From: Juglans regia
Taxonomy: Eukaryota; Streptophyta; Magnoliopsida; Fagales; Juglandaceae
NCBI RefSeq assembly: GCF_001411555.2
Contig: NC_049909.1
Coordinates: 10,423,485 to 10,487,484, forward strand
Direction: 5' to 3'
Length of the DNA: 64,000 bases
Of this stretch, positions 23,801 to 35,739 are shown piece after piece (within the stretch, counting starts at the first letter, position 1; each line of letters opens with the position of its first letter). The position numbers and the translations under genes are program-made. The notes under the pieces were generated by a model. The model was given only the letters and a program-made list of their open reading frames with translations. It did no database searches and was not told where the DNA came from.

Positions 23801-24060
23801 TATGGTTTGAAGAGGATGAGAGAAAATATTTTTCTTCTTCCCTTGTTATGGAGTCACAAGGCTTGAAGGTGATGAGATGAACTTGCTCTCTTGAATATGG
23901 AAAGATAAGAGGAAGGAAATAGGTGAAGGTTGGCTATGGCTTGCTTGGAGAGGAAGATGAAGTTTTTCTATTTTCCTTCGGTGTAGATCGACGGTTAAGT
24001 GGGAAGAAAGGAAATTGATCTTTAACTCTTACCTTTTTTTGTTGCTTTGGAGGATAGGTG

Positions 24061-24077
24061 TAAGGTAAGGTCAATTT
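24061..24077. repeat. 17-bp target duplication of the LINE (left copy)
   Basis: TAAGGTAAGGTCAATTT is identical at 24061-24077 and 32502-32518. The poly-T that follows is the LINE poly(A) tail read on the plus strand. Confidence 0.93.
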
Positions 24078-24128
24078 TTTTTTTTTGATAGAAAGATCAT
24101 ATCATTCATTCATCAGAAATCAAAGTGA

Positions 24129-25109
24129 TTACAAACAATTATCAAGCCAAACGGCTTGAGAAATACAGTCCGGAATACAATTCCACCAAATAGCCATACT
24201 ATCAACTTGAAATGCAAACCTAGCCAACTTATGGGCTACCATATTACCCTCCCTATAAACATGAGAAAACATACAGGCTGTAAAGCATGGTACCAGCTTC
24301 TTAATCTCATAATATAACACACCTAATAAAGAATTAGACATGCTATCATCATTAAGGGCTTCAATACATAATAAACTGTCACTCTCCACCACTAACTGAG
24401 AAACACCCATAGAGACACACTGTTGCAAGCCTCTAAATATGGCCAGAAGCTCAGCGCCCTCAGACCCTTCCATTAAACATTCAACTCTACTCATAGCCAT
24501 AAGAATACCACCCATTTCATCCCTCAAAACAGCACCTACACCTGCCTTGTCCCGTTCTGAAAAAACAGCAGCATCCACATTTAATTTAAGCCAACCCGTG
24601 GGAGGTAATTTCCATTTGTAATGCTTCAAAGCTTGGACTCTTGATTGGCCTTGAACTTGATCAGAGCTTTTCAGCAAAACCAGTGCACTTTCAGCCACCT
24701 TAGCAGGACTTAACAACTCCTGAGCATGTACCCACTTATTTCTTCTAAACCAGAATCCCCAAGCCAAAGCAAATAAAATAGGCAGCTTCTCATGCATTTT
24801 CCTCTCACACATTTGAATAGCCAATTCAAATAAAGTAAGTTGCTTATCCAGAAAAAAATCAGGGAGGTAAAGACGCCACACACCTTGGAGAGCTGCACAG
24901 TTCACCACGGCATGGGTTGTATCTTCCTTCTCCACAAAACAGAATCTACACAAATCATCTGAGAGGACATGTTTCTTCACCAAGTTCACTGCAGTAGGAA
25001 GCCCATCCCTACACGCCCGTCAACCAAAAATCTTTATTTTATGCGGCACTCTCATTTTCCACAAGTGTTTCCAGAATTTTTGATGAGCATGCATATTAGA
25101 AGATTCAGC
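24129..25109 (-). pseudogene. LINE ORF2 3' part: zinc-binding RVT linker and RNase H
   Basis: Continues ORF2 beyond the LTR insertion at 25115-27861. It reads KIKIFG, then a stop, then RACRDGLPTA; the family has Trp at the stop, so TGG became TGA at about 25021-25023. The cysteine motif CRFCFVEKEDTTHAVVNC follows. The RNase H domain shows LNVDAAVF (first Asp), EGSEGAELLAI (Glu), VVESDSLLCIEAL (Asp) and HVYREGNMVAHKLARFAF (His region), so its catalytic set is intact. The stop codon is at 24129, 40 bp before the tail. Confidence 0.92.
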
Positions 25110-25114
25110 ATACT

Positions 25115-27861
25115 TGTAACGACCCGACCCTATATTTTTTTTAGGGATAAAATTTGAATAATTTTATTAAGGCTTTATTATTATTATTATTATTATTATT
25201 ATTTCTGTCCAACCCTTAATCCTCTTGTTAATACAACTTCTCTTGCCGGATTTTTTTCTTCTATTTTGAATTTCAAACGCGAAATCTAATCCACTCACAT
25301 CACATGCACATGCACTCGCACGTCTCTTTTTTTTTCTAGGGTTTTCTTCTAGGTTCTCAAACATATATTCATACGCATGGCAAGCCGCAAGTTCTCCTCC
25401 GTAAATCCTCCTCTCACGCATCAAACGTACGCATGCACGACTCCTTTCTTTTCCTCCGCTTGCACGACACTGTATTTATTTATACACTCACGCACACGGA
25501 GCACCTTTCACAGACCTCCTCCCCACAGTTCGTCCACACACTGGCCAGTTGCACCCAAGACCTTCTCCGTGTCGACCACCGTAAACCATAGAAATAACCT
25601 CACCTGCCGAGTTGGTCTGCGTCGATTTCTTCACACAGCAAACTCACGTTATCCCCACGCAAACCCAGACATCAAGCCCTCGTCGCTGCCCTCCACCATC
25701 GTCACGCAGCCAAGCCTTCACGTGCGCCACTGCACAAGCACGGCAACCACTTGCGACGCCTCTGTTTTCCACACTCAAAAACAGAGCACTGAGCTCTTCG
25801 ACCGTAAGCCACAGCCCGGCCACCCTCAGCCACAGAACTCGCCGACGCCACCACTGACCACCATAGAATACATCGGATCACCCTCAGCCGCCAAGGCACG
25901 CCGTAGCAGCCACGGACGCACCACTGTTTTTGCACGTCCGAAACGGAGCATGCAGTCACCTTCTCCACAGTAGCCACCGTAAGAGACACCGAACCACCTC
26001 TCCCACGGCACAGAAAGTACCGACCAGCCGAACTCCGTCGAGCCCACTCCCTTCCGGTAAACCCACGACCGTCGCTAGCCTCCACTCTCTCTCGGTTGTT
26101 TTCGGTTTAGCAGAATTCTCTCTCTCTAAACTCTCTCTCTTTCTCTCACTGCATTGCACCACCATACTCAGTGGAGCCTTCGGTTGCGCCGTCGTGACCC
26201 CCTGCCAGCCGCCCAGACTACCATCGCAGTGAGCTTCTTCATCCCTCGGTGAGTTTCGGACCATCGCAGAGTCAGTCTCAACTCTGTTTTTGCCTTAGTT
26301 TTGGTTAGCCATGTTTCGGGTTCTAGGAAGAACCCTTAGTTTCTGATGGGCCTTGGGCCTTAGGCCCGTATGAGGGTGAGATGGGCTTATTTTCATTTTT
26401 TTGTTTGGACTCAGGTAGTACAGTATTATATTTATGGGCTAGATTTCAACTCTTACAAAATTCTAATGATCTTTAAATAGACTTATATTTTTATTGGACT
26501 TGAGGTTAATTAGATTTGTATCATAGTGATAGAGTTGTATTTTTAAGTTCGGCATATAAACTCTAGATATACAGAATTGATGTCAATATTATGGAGTCAA
26601 TGTGATTTTAGAGTTTGAAAGATCAAAGTTAATGAAAAATATAGATTAAGTTGGAATTTCTAGTTTAATTAAGAGGTATGTCTTTAAGTAGAAATTTACG
26701 TAAACTACGTGTCTATCTTATAGGAAATCAGTCGCGCCCGGAAATATTGGATTAGCGCTACGAGGTAAGTAGCATGATCATATCCTTACGCGTATGTACA
26801 GTGAGCTGTTTGTCTTTTTATAAAAGATATTATGCATGTATGCCCTTTATTGGAAACCCTTTTTACGTACCCAAAACATGATAAAATTATGAAAAAGTCA
26901 TGATTTTATGTGAAAGATTATTCATGAAATTATTTATGAAATGCATGATTTTATGAAAGACATGAAAATTATGAAATGCATGATTTTATGTGAAGATTAT
27001 TATGATTTATAAAAGAAAAATCATGATTTTATGCAATGAAACACGTATCACGACATTTATGAAAGAATGCGATTTCGTTTGAAATCTATGATACGATATG
27101 ACAAGTATGTATGTGATTTCTTTTGAAATCTATGAAATGACAAGTATGCAAGTATGATTTGATAAAATATGTAACGGCCTATGTTATGATATGAAAACGG
27201 TACCTATGTTATGGGCATATTGCATTGCCAGGTCGTGCATGCTGGTAGTGCACCCAGTATTGTCTTCCTTATGTATGGATTCCACAACCCGCGGCCACGG
27301 GCGGAATCGGAATCTTTTTAGATTCGCTAACCCTAACTCACGGGGGTTAACAGTGGGTAACGGCATATGATAAGTGAAAGATAAGTTAATGTTCATGCTC
27401 ATGATTTTTATGCATGTATTTATGAATATGCACGCTTTTCAAGACACCTTATGTTTATCTATGTTTACTGTATGATGTGTTGCTTATTGAGTATTCGACT
27501 CATTTTAGTTTATTTTTCATGTTTTAAACCCCCCAGGTGATGACATTTACGAAGATGAGACTGCAGGACAGGACTTGACTCCGGGAGACAAGGCTGAGAC
27601 CTAGACAGATTTTGCTATGATTATTTCTATGGTTTAAATAAATTATTTTGATAAGCACATAAAACTTCTGTATATTTTTTTATAAATGCTTCCGCAGACT
27701 TTATTTTAAATTTTCAGTATTTATTGAAATTTGTTATTTTATGGAATTCTTTCGTATCTGGCGCGTTGTTAAAAATGAAAAGCTTTTTATATTTAAGTTT
27801 AGTAGTAGCACACTGGCTCCTCGAAAATTCTAAAATGTCTTTTCGGGAACGGGGTGTTACA
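25115..27861 (+). mobile_element. solo LTR (family 2) in LINE ORF2
   Basis: TGTAACGACCCGAC at 25115 to ACGGGGTGTTACA at 27861, 2747 bp, with duplication ATACT at 25110-25114 and 27862-27866. Features from left to right: a TTA microsatellite, a GC-rich pyrimidine tract (25400-26230), a donor-like CGGTGAGTTT at 26247-26256, an AT-rich centre with ATGAAA repeats (26930-27080), the GGTAGTGCACCCAGT block shared with 39942-45360, and an acceptor-like CCCCCAG at 27530-27536. The ORF at 25377-25973 lies in the GC-rich part and is not considered a gene. Confidence 0.94.
25175..25204. repeat. (TTA)n microsatellite
   Basis: About ten TTA units, 60 bp inside the solo LTR. Confidence 0.9.
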
Positions 27862-30800
27862 ATACTGCATTCCCATATGTGAATAAATGAACCTATAACA
27901 GCTTCTCACACTGAATAATCCATTTCTTTCAAGTTCCCAAACTCTCCTATCTTCAACCTCATCTGAGTATAGAGGAATTTTTAGAATTTCTGATACTAAA
28001 TTTGGATTGAAGAGGGCCCTAAGCTTTTGCACATCCCACATATTTGCATTCTCAACAAACAAAGAATTCACCACAGCAGAATTTATACTCTCATTTCCAG
28101 CACCTCCTTCAACTGACAGTGGGAGATGTCCAGGAATCCATTTATCATGCCATATATTAACCAATCTCCCATTTCCGATACGCCACCGACAGCCAGCTTC
28201 TACCCATTTTCGAGCCTCCCAAATACCCCTCCAAGTATAGGAGGGACATCTACCAAGACTTGCATTCATGAAGCTAGTGTGAGGGAAATATTTAGCCTTT
28301 AATAATCTGTGTAATAAAGACCCTACGTCTTGAGATAATCTCCATCCTTGTTTAGCTAGTAACGCAAGATTAAAACTTCTCAAGTCTTTAAAACCCAATC
28401 CTCCATTAGACTTTTGCTGACACAATTTAGACCAACTCAACCAATGAATTTTCCTCTCAGCTCCTTTTTGACCCCACCAAAACTTTGACATCAACCCTTC
28501 TAACTCCAAACAAAAGCTGGAAGGGAGGAGGAAACAGCTCATTGTAAAGGTAGGTATAGATAAGGCAACAGCTTTTAAAAGAATCTCCTTCCCCCCTTGT
28601 GACAACAGCTTCTCCTTCCAAGCTTGAAGCTTTTGCCATACCCTTTGTTTTATAGACTGAAAAGCACTTTTCTTTGATCTCCCTAAGATCGGAGGAAGAC
28701 CCAGATATTTTTCATATTGTTGGATTTCACAATTACTCCACAGGTTTTTAATCTCATTTTGAGTGACTTCACTTACATTTCCACAAAAAACAATAGCTGT
28801 CTTTTCTTTATTAATACGTTGGCCTGAAACTTTTTCATAATGTTCCAACAAAGATTGTACCCTCCTATTTTCAGCCACCTCCGCCCGACAAAAGACTACA
28901 CTATCATCTGCAAAAAGTAAGTGGTTAATGAGAGGAGCACCACGACAAATTTTGACTCCAGATATTTCATTTCTCAACCCTGCCCTTCTTAATAAAGAGA
29001 TTAGCCCTTCAGTGCAAATGAGAAATAAATATGGGGATAATGGATCCCCTTGTCTTAATCCCCGAGTAGGAATTATATTGCCTCTCGCTTTCCCATTAAT
29101 TAAAACAGAAAAGGAGACAGATTTAATGCAAAACATGATCAGCTCAACAAAACTCGGATGAAACCCCATCACTTCCATTACGGACTTAATAAAAACCCAC
29201 TCTACCCTATCATAGGCCTTGCTCATGTCTAACTTCAAGGACATAAATCCCTTCTTTCCTTTCTTTTTGTGCTTCAGAAAATTGACCAGCTCATAAGCAA
29301 TTAAAACATTATCAGAAATAAGACGCCCCGGGACAAAAGCGCTTTGACTCTCACTTATAATACAAGGCAGTACAGCTTTGAGACGATTAGAAAGAGTCTT
29401 TGCAATAAGTTTGTAAAGCACGTTACACAAACTAATTGGCCTAAAATCACCCATTTTAACCACACATTTCTTCTTGGGAATCAAGACAAGATGAGTATGG
29501 TTTAGAGAAGTAGGGAAAGAACCTGAGTTGAGTGCGTGAAGAACTGCTGCAGTGATATTGCCTCCAACCACATTCCAATATTTTTGGAAAAAAATTGGAG
29601 GCATCCCATCCGGACCCGGGGACTTTGTTGGGCTCATTTGATTCAAAGCTGTCTTAACTTCTTCTGCTGTGAACTCCCTCATCAAGTCTGAATTCATTTC
29701 GGCTGAAACTCTCCCTGACAGAGAAGCTAAGAACCCCAAAGAATCAGCATCCGTAGCTGGGGATGAACTAGTGAATAAGTCTTTAAAAAAATCAATAATA
29801 ACCCTATCCCTCTGAACACCCTCTTGCCACACACCAAATTCATCTTGGATCTTAAGAATCTGGTTCTTTCTCTTCCGTTGAGAAGCCTTCATATGGAAAT
29901 ACTTCGTATTACAATCACCCTCCTTAAGCCACAAAGCCTTTGACCTTTGTCTCCACATGATTTCCTTTCTCTCTAACCAAATCTGTACTTGACTCCTTGC
30001 TACGTTGAGTTCTTCAATAGGAACCATATCCGGGTCCCTCTCCTGTAGATTGTGTAAAATTTTCTGTGCATTATTGAGTTTAGCCTGAACATTACCAAAA
30101 CTTCTTCTATTCCATCCTTGCAGCTGATTTCCACACTCCTTAATCAAACCCGATGCCTCATTCATATTAGCTGGGCCCTCACTCCTCCCCCAAACCCCTT
30201 TGATAATGTCTTCACATTCCACCTCACCAACCCACATGGCTTCAAACTTAAAGGATTTTTTAACAGAACGAGAGCCAACTTCTCCTTCTAAGTTTAACCA
30301 AATAGGTAAATGGTCGGAGTAGGCGGCCACACCATGCGTCACACGGGCTCTAGGAAAACTGGCCCACCACTCAGAATTAACCAAGCACCTATCAAGCCTT
30401 TCTCTAATGCATTTATCCCCAGCTCTACGGTTTGACCAGGTAAACTTTGGCCCTAAATAACCCAAATCCCTCAGCCTACAGACATCAACTACCTCTCTAA
30501 AATCTCTAAGCTGCCTTTCAGGTCTAGGATTGCCCCCGCTTTTCTCGTGGGCATGTAATATCTCATTAAAATTGCCCAACACCAACCACGGTTTATCATC
30601 ATCTCGACATAGGGATTTAATTAGATTCCATGAATGATGCCGTAAATGGGTTTCGGGAAACCCATAAATAGCAGTTAAAAACCAGTGGCCTTGCCGCAAA
30701 CATGAATCTTTAATAATAGCATCAACATGATTAGAAGAATAATTAATGACAGATAAATCTATCTCAGCATCCCATAATAACGCTATGCCCCCTTTCCTTC

Positions 30801-30987
30801 CTTGAGAACTAATACCCAAACAATTTTGAAAACCTAACTTGTACTTACAGGATTCCATTTCGCGAGAGGACAATCTGGTCTCCTGCAAGAACAATACTTC
30901 GGGTCCTTCCCTCTGAATTAAATCACAGAGGGTGCGAATGCCACGTGGGTTCCAAAGCCCACGTGCATTCCAGCTGCATATTTTCAT
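27862..30987 (-). pseudogene. LINE ORF2 5' part: endonuclease and reverse transcriptase
   Basis: Starts at the Met of MKICSWNARGLWNPRGIR, a usual L1 endonuclease start. Endonuclease (residues about 1-235) has LFLQETRLS (Glu), YGFPE, LVLGNFNEIL at 135-144 and YSDHLPIWL. The GDFN box of the family reads GNFN, which would weaken nicking. Reverse transcriptase spans about 440-720: SPTKSPGPDGMPP, LIPKKK, DFRPISLCNVLYKLIAK, SAFVPGRLISDNVLIA, LDMSKAYDRVEW, TRGLRQGDPLSPYLFL and the catalytic LLFADDSVVF at 690-699. The zinc-binding linker starts after 950. The frame is open for over 1000 codons and ends artificially 21 codons inside the solo LTR. The rest of ORF2 is at 24129-25109. Confidence 0.95.
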
Positions 30988-31127
30988 GGCTCTCGGCGTG
31001 GCTGCTCCACAGCCACCGCCGATATCTCTGATTGCGGAACGGGGGTCCCATCCACTGCTGGTTCTTGAGCCACTGCCATTCGCTTTGAGGAATGCCCATC
31101 AGAATCGCCTACCGTCTTCTCCCCTTT

Positions 31128-32403
31128 TCATTTTCTGGAAATCCCCTTCAGCGCCTCATGCCCGAACTTAAGTTTCTGAAAATCTGGCTTTGTCGTTTCA
31201 TGAAGGACCGAAGTGCGTTTCCATTTCTTGCTATTAACTCCATCAGGCCTTTTGATAAGGCCCTCCTCATGAAATGCAGCCGGATTGATTAGGCCCATTT
31301 GTGCTGGCCCACCAGGCCTTTGGACATTATTGTGAGCCTTAGTCGGTTCTTTCTCAGAAATCATAATATATTCCGGCCCATTACCCCTTTTCCGTAATTT
31401 CTCACCCTGGTCTGGATGCCCCTGCCTCCCACGTTCCGGAATAACCGTTTCCTGACAAACTGCAGCTGTTTTCGTTGCAGGTGGGTTTTCGGACGGAGCA
31501 GAAGCACCACCTTCCATTACCATATCTGGTCCCCTCTCAATCGCTCCCGTACTCGCCACCTCCTTTGAGCCCGAATCCTGAGATATCCCTGGGGAAGGAC
31601 CGGACCCCAGCTTGACGGGATTGCGTCCTCTGTTTTCCACCTTTGATGGTTGCACTCCTGCCCGAGTACCAGCTCGGAGCCACATACCATAAGGAAAGTC
31701 CTTTACAGAGACCACCTCAGGATCTCGTTTAGAATTGACACACTCCTTTTCGCTATGTCCCAAGCATCCACACCGGTAGCAAAATATGGGAAGTCGTTCA
31801 TAAGAGAAACTGACCCACACTGGTTTTCCGCCTCCAATCGTGAATTTGGAACCCCGCAACAGAGGTTTATCAACTGGCAATAGGACTCGTACTCTCAAGA
31901 ACTGACCCCATTTCATATCCCCTGCCTCCACATCCACCTCCTCAACCATACCCATTTTCGAGCCTAATATTCGACCAACATATTCTGTGCGGGCCATTAA
32001 AGGTAAGTCGTGGATCCTTACCCAAAAAGCGGCTGTCGTCAACTTAATCTGGTGAACCTGGCTCTGGCCATCAACTTCAGCCATTAAGACCAAATGGTTA
32101 TCAAAAGACCAGGGACCCCCCCCTTAAAACCTTCTCCTTATCCTTTATACTTTCAAACTCGGCGAGCATAAGAGTAGAATCTAAATCCCTGAACTTCACT
32201 CCTAACACTAAATGCCAAGCTTTCCTCATTGTTCCCTTAAAAATCTCCCGATGATAGTGTCGCTCAGTAAATAATTTCAAGATCAAACACTGACCGCTAC
32301 ACACGAATTCATCTGCTAACTTTTCCGGTTCCACCACCACTTCTGCATTCTCCTTCTCGGTCAGAGATAACCGCTGGTAGAGATTTTGGAGAGAGTCCTC
32401 CAT
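31128..32403 (-). pseudogene. LINE ORF1: DUF4283 and CCHC zinc knuckle, one frameshift
   Basis: The first segment (32403-32101) starts MEDSLQNLYQRLSLTEKENA and has a DUF4283-like RNA-binding fold ending VLRGG. A run of eight C on the plus strand (32116-32123) shifts the frame. With seven, the reading would pass straight into the second segment (to 31128), which continues HLVLMAEVDGQSQVHQIKL, IHDLPLMARTEYVGRILG, RLPIFCYRCGCLGHSEKEC (CCHC zinc knuckle, about 31750-31800) and a Pro/Gly/Lys-rich tail. ORF1 proteins bind LINE RNA. The single homopolymer difference could be a real mutation or an assembly error. ORF2 follows 140 bp downstream. Confidence 0.9.
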
Positions 32404-32501
32404 TCCCGGACGTCACTGCACTGGCGGCAGTAGAGAAATGCCTCTACGTAGATAACCCTTAGGAAAATCTAGAGAGGAGTTTTAGGTACTGATGTTGGAT
32501 A

Positions 32502-32518
32502 TAAGGTAAGGTCAATTT
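32502..32518. repeat. 17-bp target duplication of the LINE (right copy)
   Basis: Identical to 24061-24077; marks the 5' end of the minus-strand LINE. Confidence 0.93.
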
Positions 32519-32937
32519 AATAGCTTCCTTGGGAAGCTTATGGGTCAAAGGCTTAATGGCTTTCCTTAGAAGCCTAATACGGGTGAAAGGGTGGGGGAAA
32601 CTTTTGCCTTGGTCAAAGCTTATCATCTAAGTTTGGAAGATGGATGGTGTAGATCAATCCACCTCAAGAATGCTTTTCACCTACCAATCCAATGGTAGAG
32701 ATTAATGGGCCATTTTCTAAATAAATAAAATTGAAGGACTTAAGAAAAAATATTTCAAAGTCTTAAAATAATACCCTTGATTTATTTTCATAAATCATAT
32801 TTTAAAATAAAGCATACTCATATTAAAATAAAATAATTAAAAGTAAGAAAAAAAATATTTATTTCAAAATATTTAACTTAAAAAATTAATAAAATGACGT
32901 AAGGACCTACGTAGTAGGACTCGAGTATTATAGTAGC

Positions 32938-34110
32938 GTTCCTGGCGACAATGTGTTCTAGCTCATCATTCCCCCTCATCTCCTCAGTCTTTTGCTTCAA
33001 TGTGTTGCAATCTTCTATTCTATGGCTGCTCGCATCGTGGTAGGTGCAGTACTTTTGGGTTTGTCACCCTCGCCCCTGTTCCTTGCCACACCTGGCCTCT
33101 TTGACTTTGTCTTGCATGTGCACACTTGAGTAATGCACGTGACTACTTGTGTAGGCATCTCGCCTTCCTTCGTGTGGGTTTCTCTTCAATTTCGATCCTC
33201 TATCTCACTCGTTTCTTGAATCCCTTTGGGCACTTGCTCGTCCCTCTTCTTTAGTCTAGCCGTCAAGGCGATCAGTGTATCTTCAACATTGACGAAATCA
33301 TATACCCTGTCCATAAATTGTCGCAAGGTGGAGGGGGTCGTCCTTGCCAATTCGGCCATAAATGGACTTCTATGCCAAATTTCCCTGAGCAAAGCAGCCA
33401 ACATAATTTTTTCATCTTAATCATCGGTTGTCATTCTCTCCCTATTGAACCGTGCCAGATATGCCTTAAGGCTATCTTCTTCCCTCTGTTTCACAGTCAG
33501 TAGGTATGCTATTGGCCTTCTCCTCCTCCAGCTTGCCATGAACTAGGTTAAAAATTGTTTGCCCAATTCTTCAAAGCTATCGATGGATCACGACTGCAAA
33601 GCTTTAAACCACCCGCGGGTCATTCCCTTCAAAGTTAAAAAAAAGCCCTACACGCAATTTCTTTGGGGAACCCGTGGAGTGAAATGTGGGCTTGAAGGTT
33701 TCCAAGTGCTTTACAAGATCTTTAGATCCATCGTACATGTCTATTGCTAGGACTTTGAATTGTAGTGGCAGGGGTACTGCCACAATTTCCCCGATGTACG
33801 GCAGATTAGTGCTGGTCAGCTATTGATCCACTAAAGAAGTTGTTCCTATTTTTTTGGCCATCTCTTCATATTTGTCTATTAAACTGCACGGGTCATGGTG
33901 CAGCTTTCTCGTTTCCTCATTTTCTTGAGGAGGTTGACTAGCTCCAATGCTACGTGCTTCCATCTCAGCCCTGTCGGCTTGGCTGGGCATTGTGTCCTTC
34001 CCTGATGGCCATTTTTTTGCCTTGAGGGTGTTGTTCTCCTTTCGTAGTGAGTCTACCTCGGTATCAGATTTTTGTACTATTCCATCCAGTTCTACGGGCC
34101 TTCCGTCCAT
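32938..34110 (-). pseudogene. Tat-type gag
   Basis: The Met at 34110 (MDGRPVELDGIVQKSDTEVD) begins a coiled-coil-like charged region; further frames give GEIVAVPLPLQFKVLAIDMY, the capsid-like RTTPSTLRQFMDRVYDFVNV and EDTLIALTARLKK, and near 32990-33060 YCTYHDASSHRIEDCNTLK, the C-x-x-x-H-x4-H-x4-C box of Tat gag. It breaks at the GTAGC duplication of the solo LTR; the protease resumes at 20805. Many stops and frameshifts. Confidence 0.8.
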
Positions 34111-34203
34111 GTTTCATGACATCACTTCCTGGTCTTTGGTTGCCTGAGATCGAGTGGTGATGGGCATATGAAAAACATGCTAATTGTAGGACAAATAGAG
34201 ACC

Positions 34204-34223
34204 AATCTCACAGGCGACGCCAA
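34204..34223 (-). promoter_or_regulatory. primer binding site of the Tat element
   Basis: On the minus strand TTGGCGTCGCCTGTGAGATT starts two bases after the LTR end (CATAACA at 34225). It resembles the TGGCGCC-type primer sites of plant Tat elements, with a few changes. Confidence 0.6.
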
Positions 34224-34224
34224 C

Positions 34225-34632
34225 TGTTATGGACGTGTTTCACAGCTTCATACACACGATCACCTGGAACCAAAAAATTGTGTGGCTTGGGGGTTCTGGA
34301 GAATGCTTATGATGCCTAAGTCAGTGAGCACAATAAGAATCTCCTTTTCTAGATAAATGAATCTGATCCTTCACATACTTGAGGGAATATATATATATAT
34401 CGAATGCTTACCATTTCATAGCAAGCTTATCTATTATTTGAAACTCAATCTCTAGATGGAGAGCATGATCAAATCCAACTATTTGGATAGCTCTTCCTGT
34501 TCAGGATATTCTCAATCGGTTATTCCTTCAATGATTGAGATGGATTGGACTCTCAGGGGAGTGGGTAATTGGTTTGAGTTGTAACCCAGACCCGTGAAGT
34601 GGCCCAATAGGTCTCGGAGTTCTATTAAGCCC
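34225..34632 (-). mobile_element. Tat LTR fragment next to the primer site
   Basis: The plus strand begins TGTTATGGACGTG, the inverse of an LTR end. From about 34365 it matches the fragment at 2970-3260. Similarity stops at about 34632 (TTAAGCCCCTT), so the 5' part of this LTR is lost. Confidence 0.65.
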
Positions 34633-34636
34633 CTTC

Positions 34637-34772
34637 CACAACCATTTTACAACTCTTCAACAAAACATTATTCTTTGATTTTAATTGAATTTTGTATTAC
34701 TTTGATGGGTTTAAATTCAAAAGGCAATAATTTTTTAATGAAAGATTGTGTAAAAATTGTAAAATAATTGTG
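34637..34772. repeat. small MITE-like inverted-repeat element
   Basis: Ends CACAACCATTTTACAACT and (inverted) CACAATTATTTTACAATT, about 15 of 18 matching, 136 bp long. No target duplication is obvious. It abuts the Tat LTR truncation. Confidence 0.4.
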
Positions 34773-35739
34773 TTTATACTATTTCCAACTTTTAATATAG
34801 ACGACTTTTCACAGGATAGTTAGGCAGCTTCATGATTTTATGGCATTCAGTTGACCTGGCCCATTTGTTCCTGTTGTTGCTATTTATAGACTTTTTCATC
34901 CTTGTGGAACTGATAATGCCTTTTTTTTATAGTGATATTTAGTGATGCAAGACAAATTATTAAATTTCCTAATAGACTTGGGCCTTCTCTTCAATGATAA
35001 GTAGCTGATGAAGTGCTTCATAAGAAGTTCTACGATGATACCTGCAAGTACTTCATGGATTGTTATCTGCTATGATATATAAATAATAGAACCAGCAATA
35101 CAATAATCATTTACCTGAAGAAATCACAACTTGGTCTTTCTATTTATTTAGTGGCTAAATTCATATATGATGTAGCAGAATACCTCACTTAATTGAACAC
35201 TTCTGCATTGCCTGGTTTGAATCGTGAAGGGGCTTATATATTTAAAGGTGGGATGGGGGTTAGAGGCAAACTTACATCAGATGCCGAAAGAATCAGCATA
35301 AGATAACTTGAACCAGTAGTTGTGGACTTCTTAGGAATATTATTGGTGTACACATGCGCATGTACATAAATACATATAGGAATACTATTGCTTTTAATGA
35401 AAATGATTTATTAAAGAATTAAGCTTGAATGGCACTTCTAAAATCTTGAGTATGTTGGTTATTTATAACCAATCATGACATAAAATCACAATCCTTTGAT
35501 AGTATAATCGTATTATTTCAAACAATCGAGACCATACAATTCTTGGACCACTTATGACATAACCAAACTCCAATTTCTTGGAGGATGAAGATCCCATTAT
35601 CAAAGAAAGCAATCAACTGGTTTGGTTTCCAACTTCCAAGTGCATGTCAAAGCTTCATCTTGTACATGCTTAACTGATTTGACACAGAAAAGAATCACAA
35701 CTAATCTAAATATCAATAGAATGAAGGATTTAAATAGTG
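34773..35739. other. non-coding 3' flank of the 5FCL pseudogene
   Basis: AT-rich unique-looking sequence between the MITE-like repeat and the last 5FCL exon. No domain or repeat recognised. It may include the former 3' UTR (just below 35740). Confidence 0.4.

Larger units (their letters stand above)
24078..32501 (-). mobile_element. nearly full-length L1-type LINE, split by a solo LTR
   Basis: On the minus strand it has a 5' UTR (32404-32501), ORF1 (32403-31128), ORF2 (30987-27862 and 25109-24129) and a poly(A) tail at 24078-24089. It is flanked by a perfect 17-bp duplication. Its own length is about 5.7 kb once the LTR at 25115-27861 and one ATACT are removed. Damage is light: one extra C in an 8-C run in ORF1, one nonsense codon in ORF2, an Asp-to-Asn change in the endonuclease, and the LTR insertion. 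It is therefore one of the younger insertions. Confidence 0.95.
20813..32932 (-). mobile_element. solo LTR (family 2) containing a LINE
   Basis: The plus strand starts TGTCACAACCCCG at 20813 and ends TATTATA at 32932, with duplication GTAGC at 20808-20812 and 32933-32937 in the Tat gag-protease junction. Without the LINE and its duplication it is about 3679 bp. In reverse it shares the GCAATGCCGGGTAAGTA block (about 21600-21640) with the LTR at 39942-45360, so it lies on the minus strand relative to that one. The expected CA/TG terminus is mutated to TA at the right end. Confidence 0.88.
17086..34632 (-). mobile_element. Tat-type Ty3/gypsy element, decayed and interrupted
   Basis: On the minus strand, from high to low coordinates: LTR fragment (34225-34632), primer site, gag (32938-34110), protease (20223-20805), RT (19070-19850), gypsy RNase H (18351-18690), a second archaeal-type RNase H (17889-18149), and integrase truncated at about 17086. 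Two RNase H domains before integrase are the hallmark of the Tat clade. Later events are a solo LTR at 20813-32932 between gag and protease (duplication GTAGC) and a mitochondrial insertion at 18691-19064. The 3' LTR is missing. Multiple frameshifts and stops occur throughout. Confidence 0.88.

Noticed and set aside
25377..25973. 198-codon ORF with Ser/Thr/Pro/His-rich protein
   Set aside because: Lies in the GC-rich pyrimidine leader of a solo LTR; composition-driven, overlapped by ORFs in other frames. Similar ORFs at 40509-40940, 41320-41721 and 55112-55597 were rejected for the same reason.
34168..34356. 62-codon plus-strand ORF next to the Tat gag
   Set aside because: Covers the primer site and LTR end of the minus-strand element; no domain.
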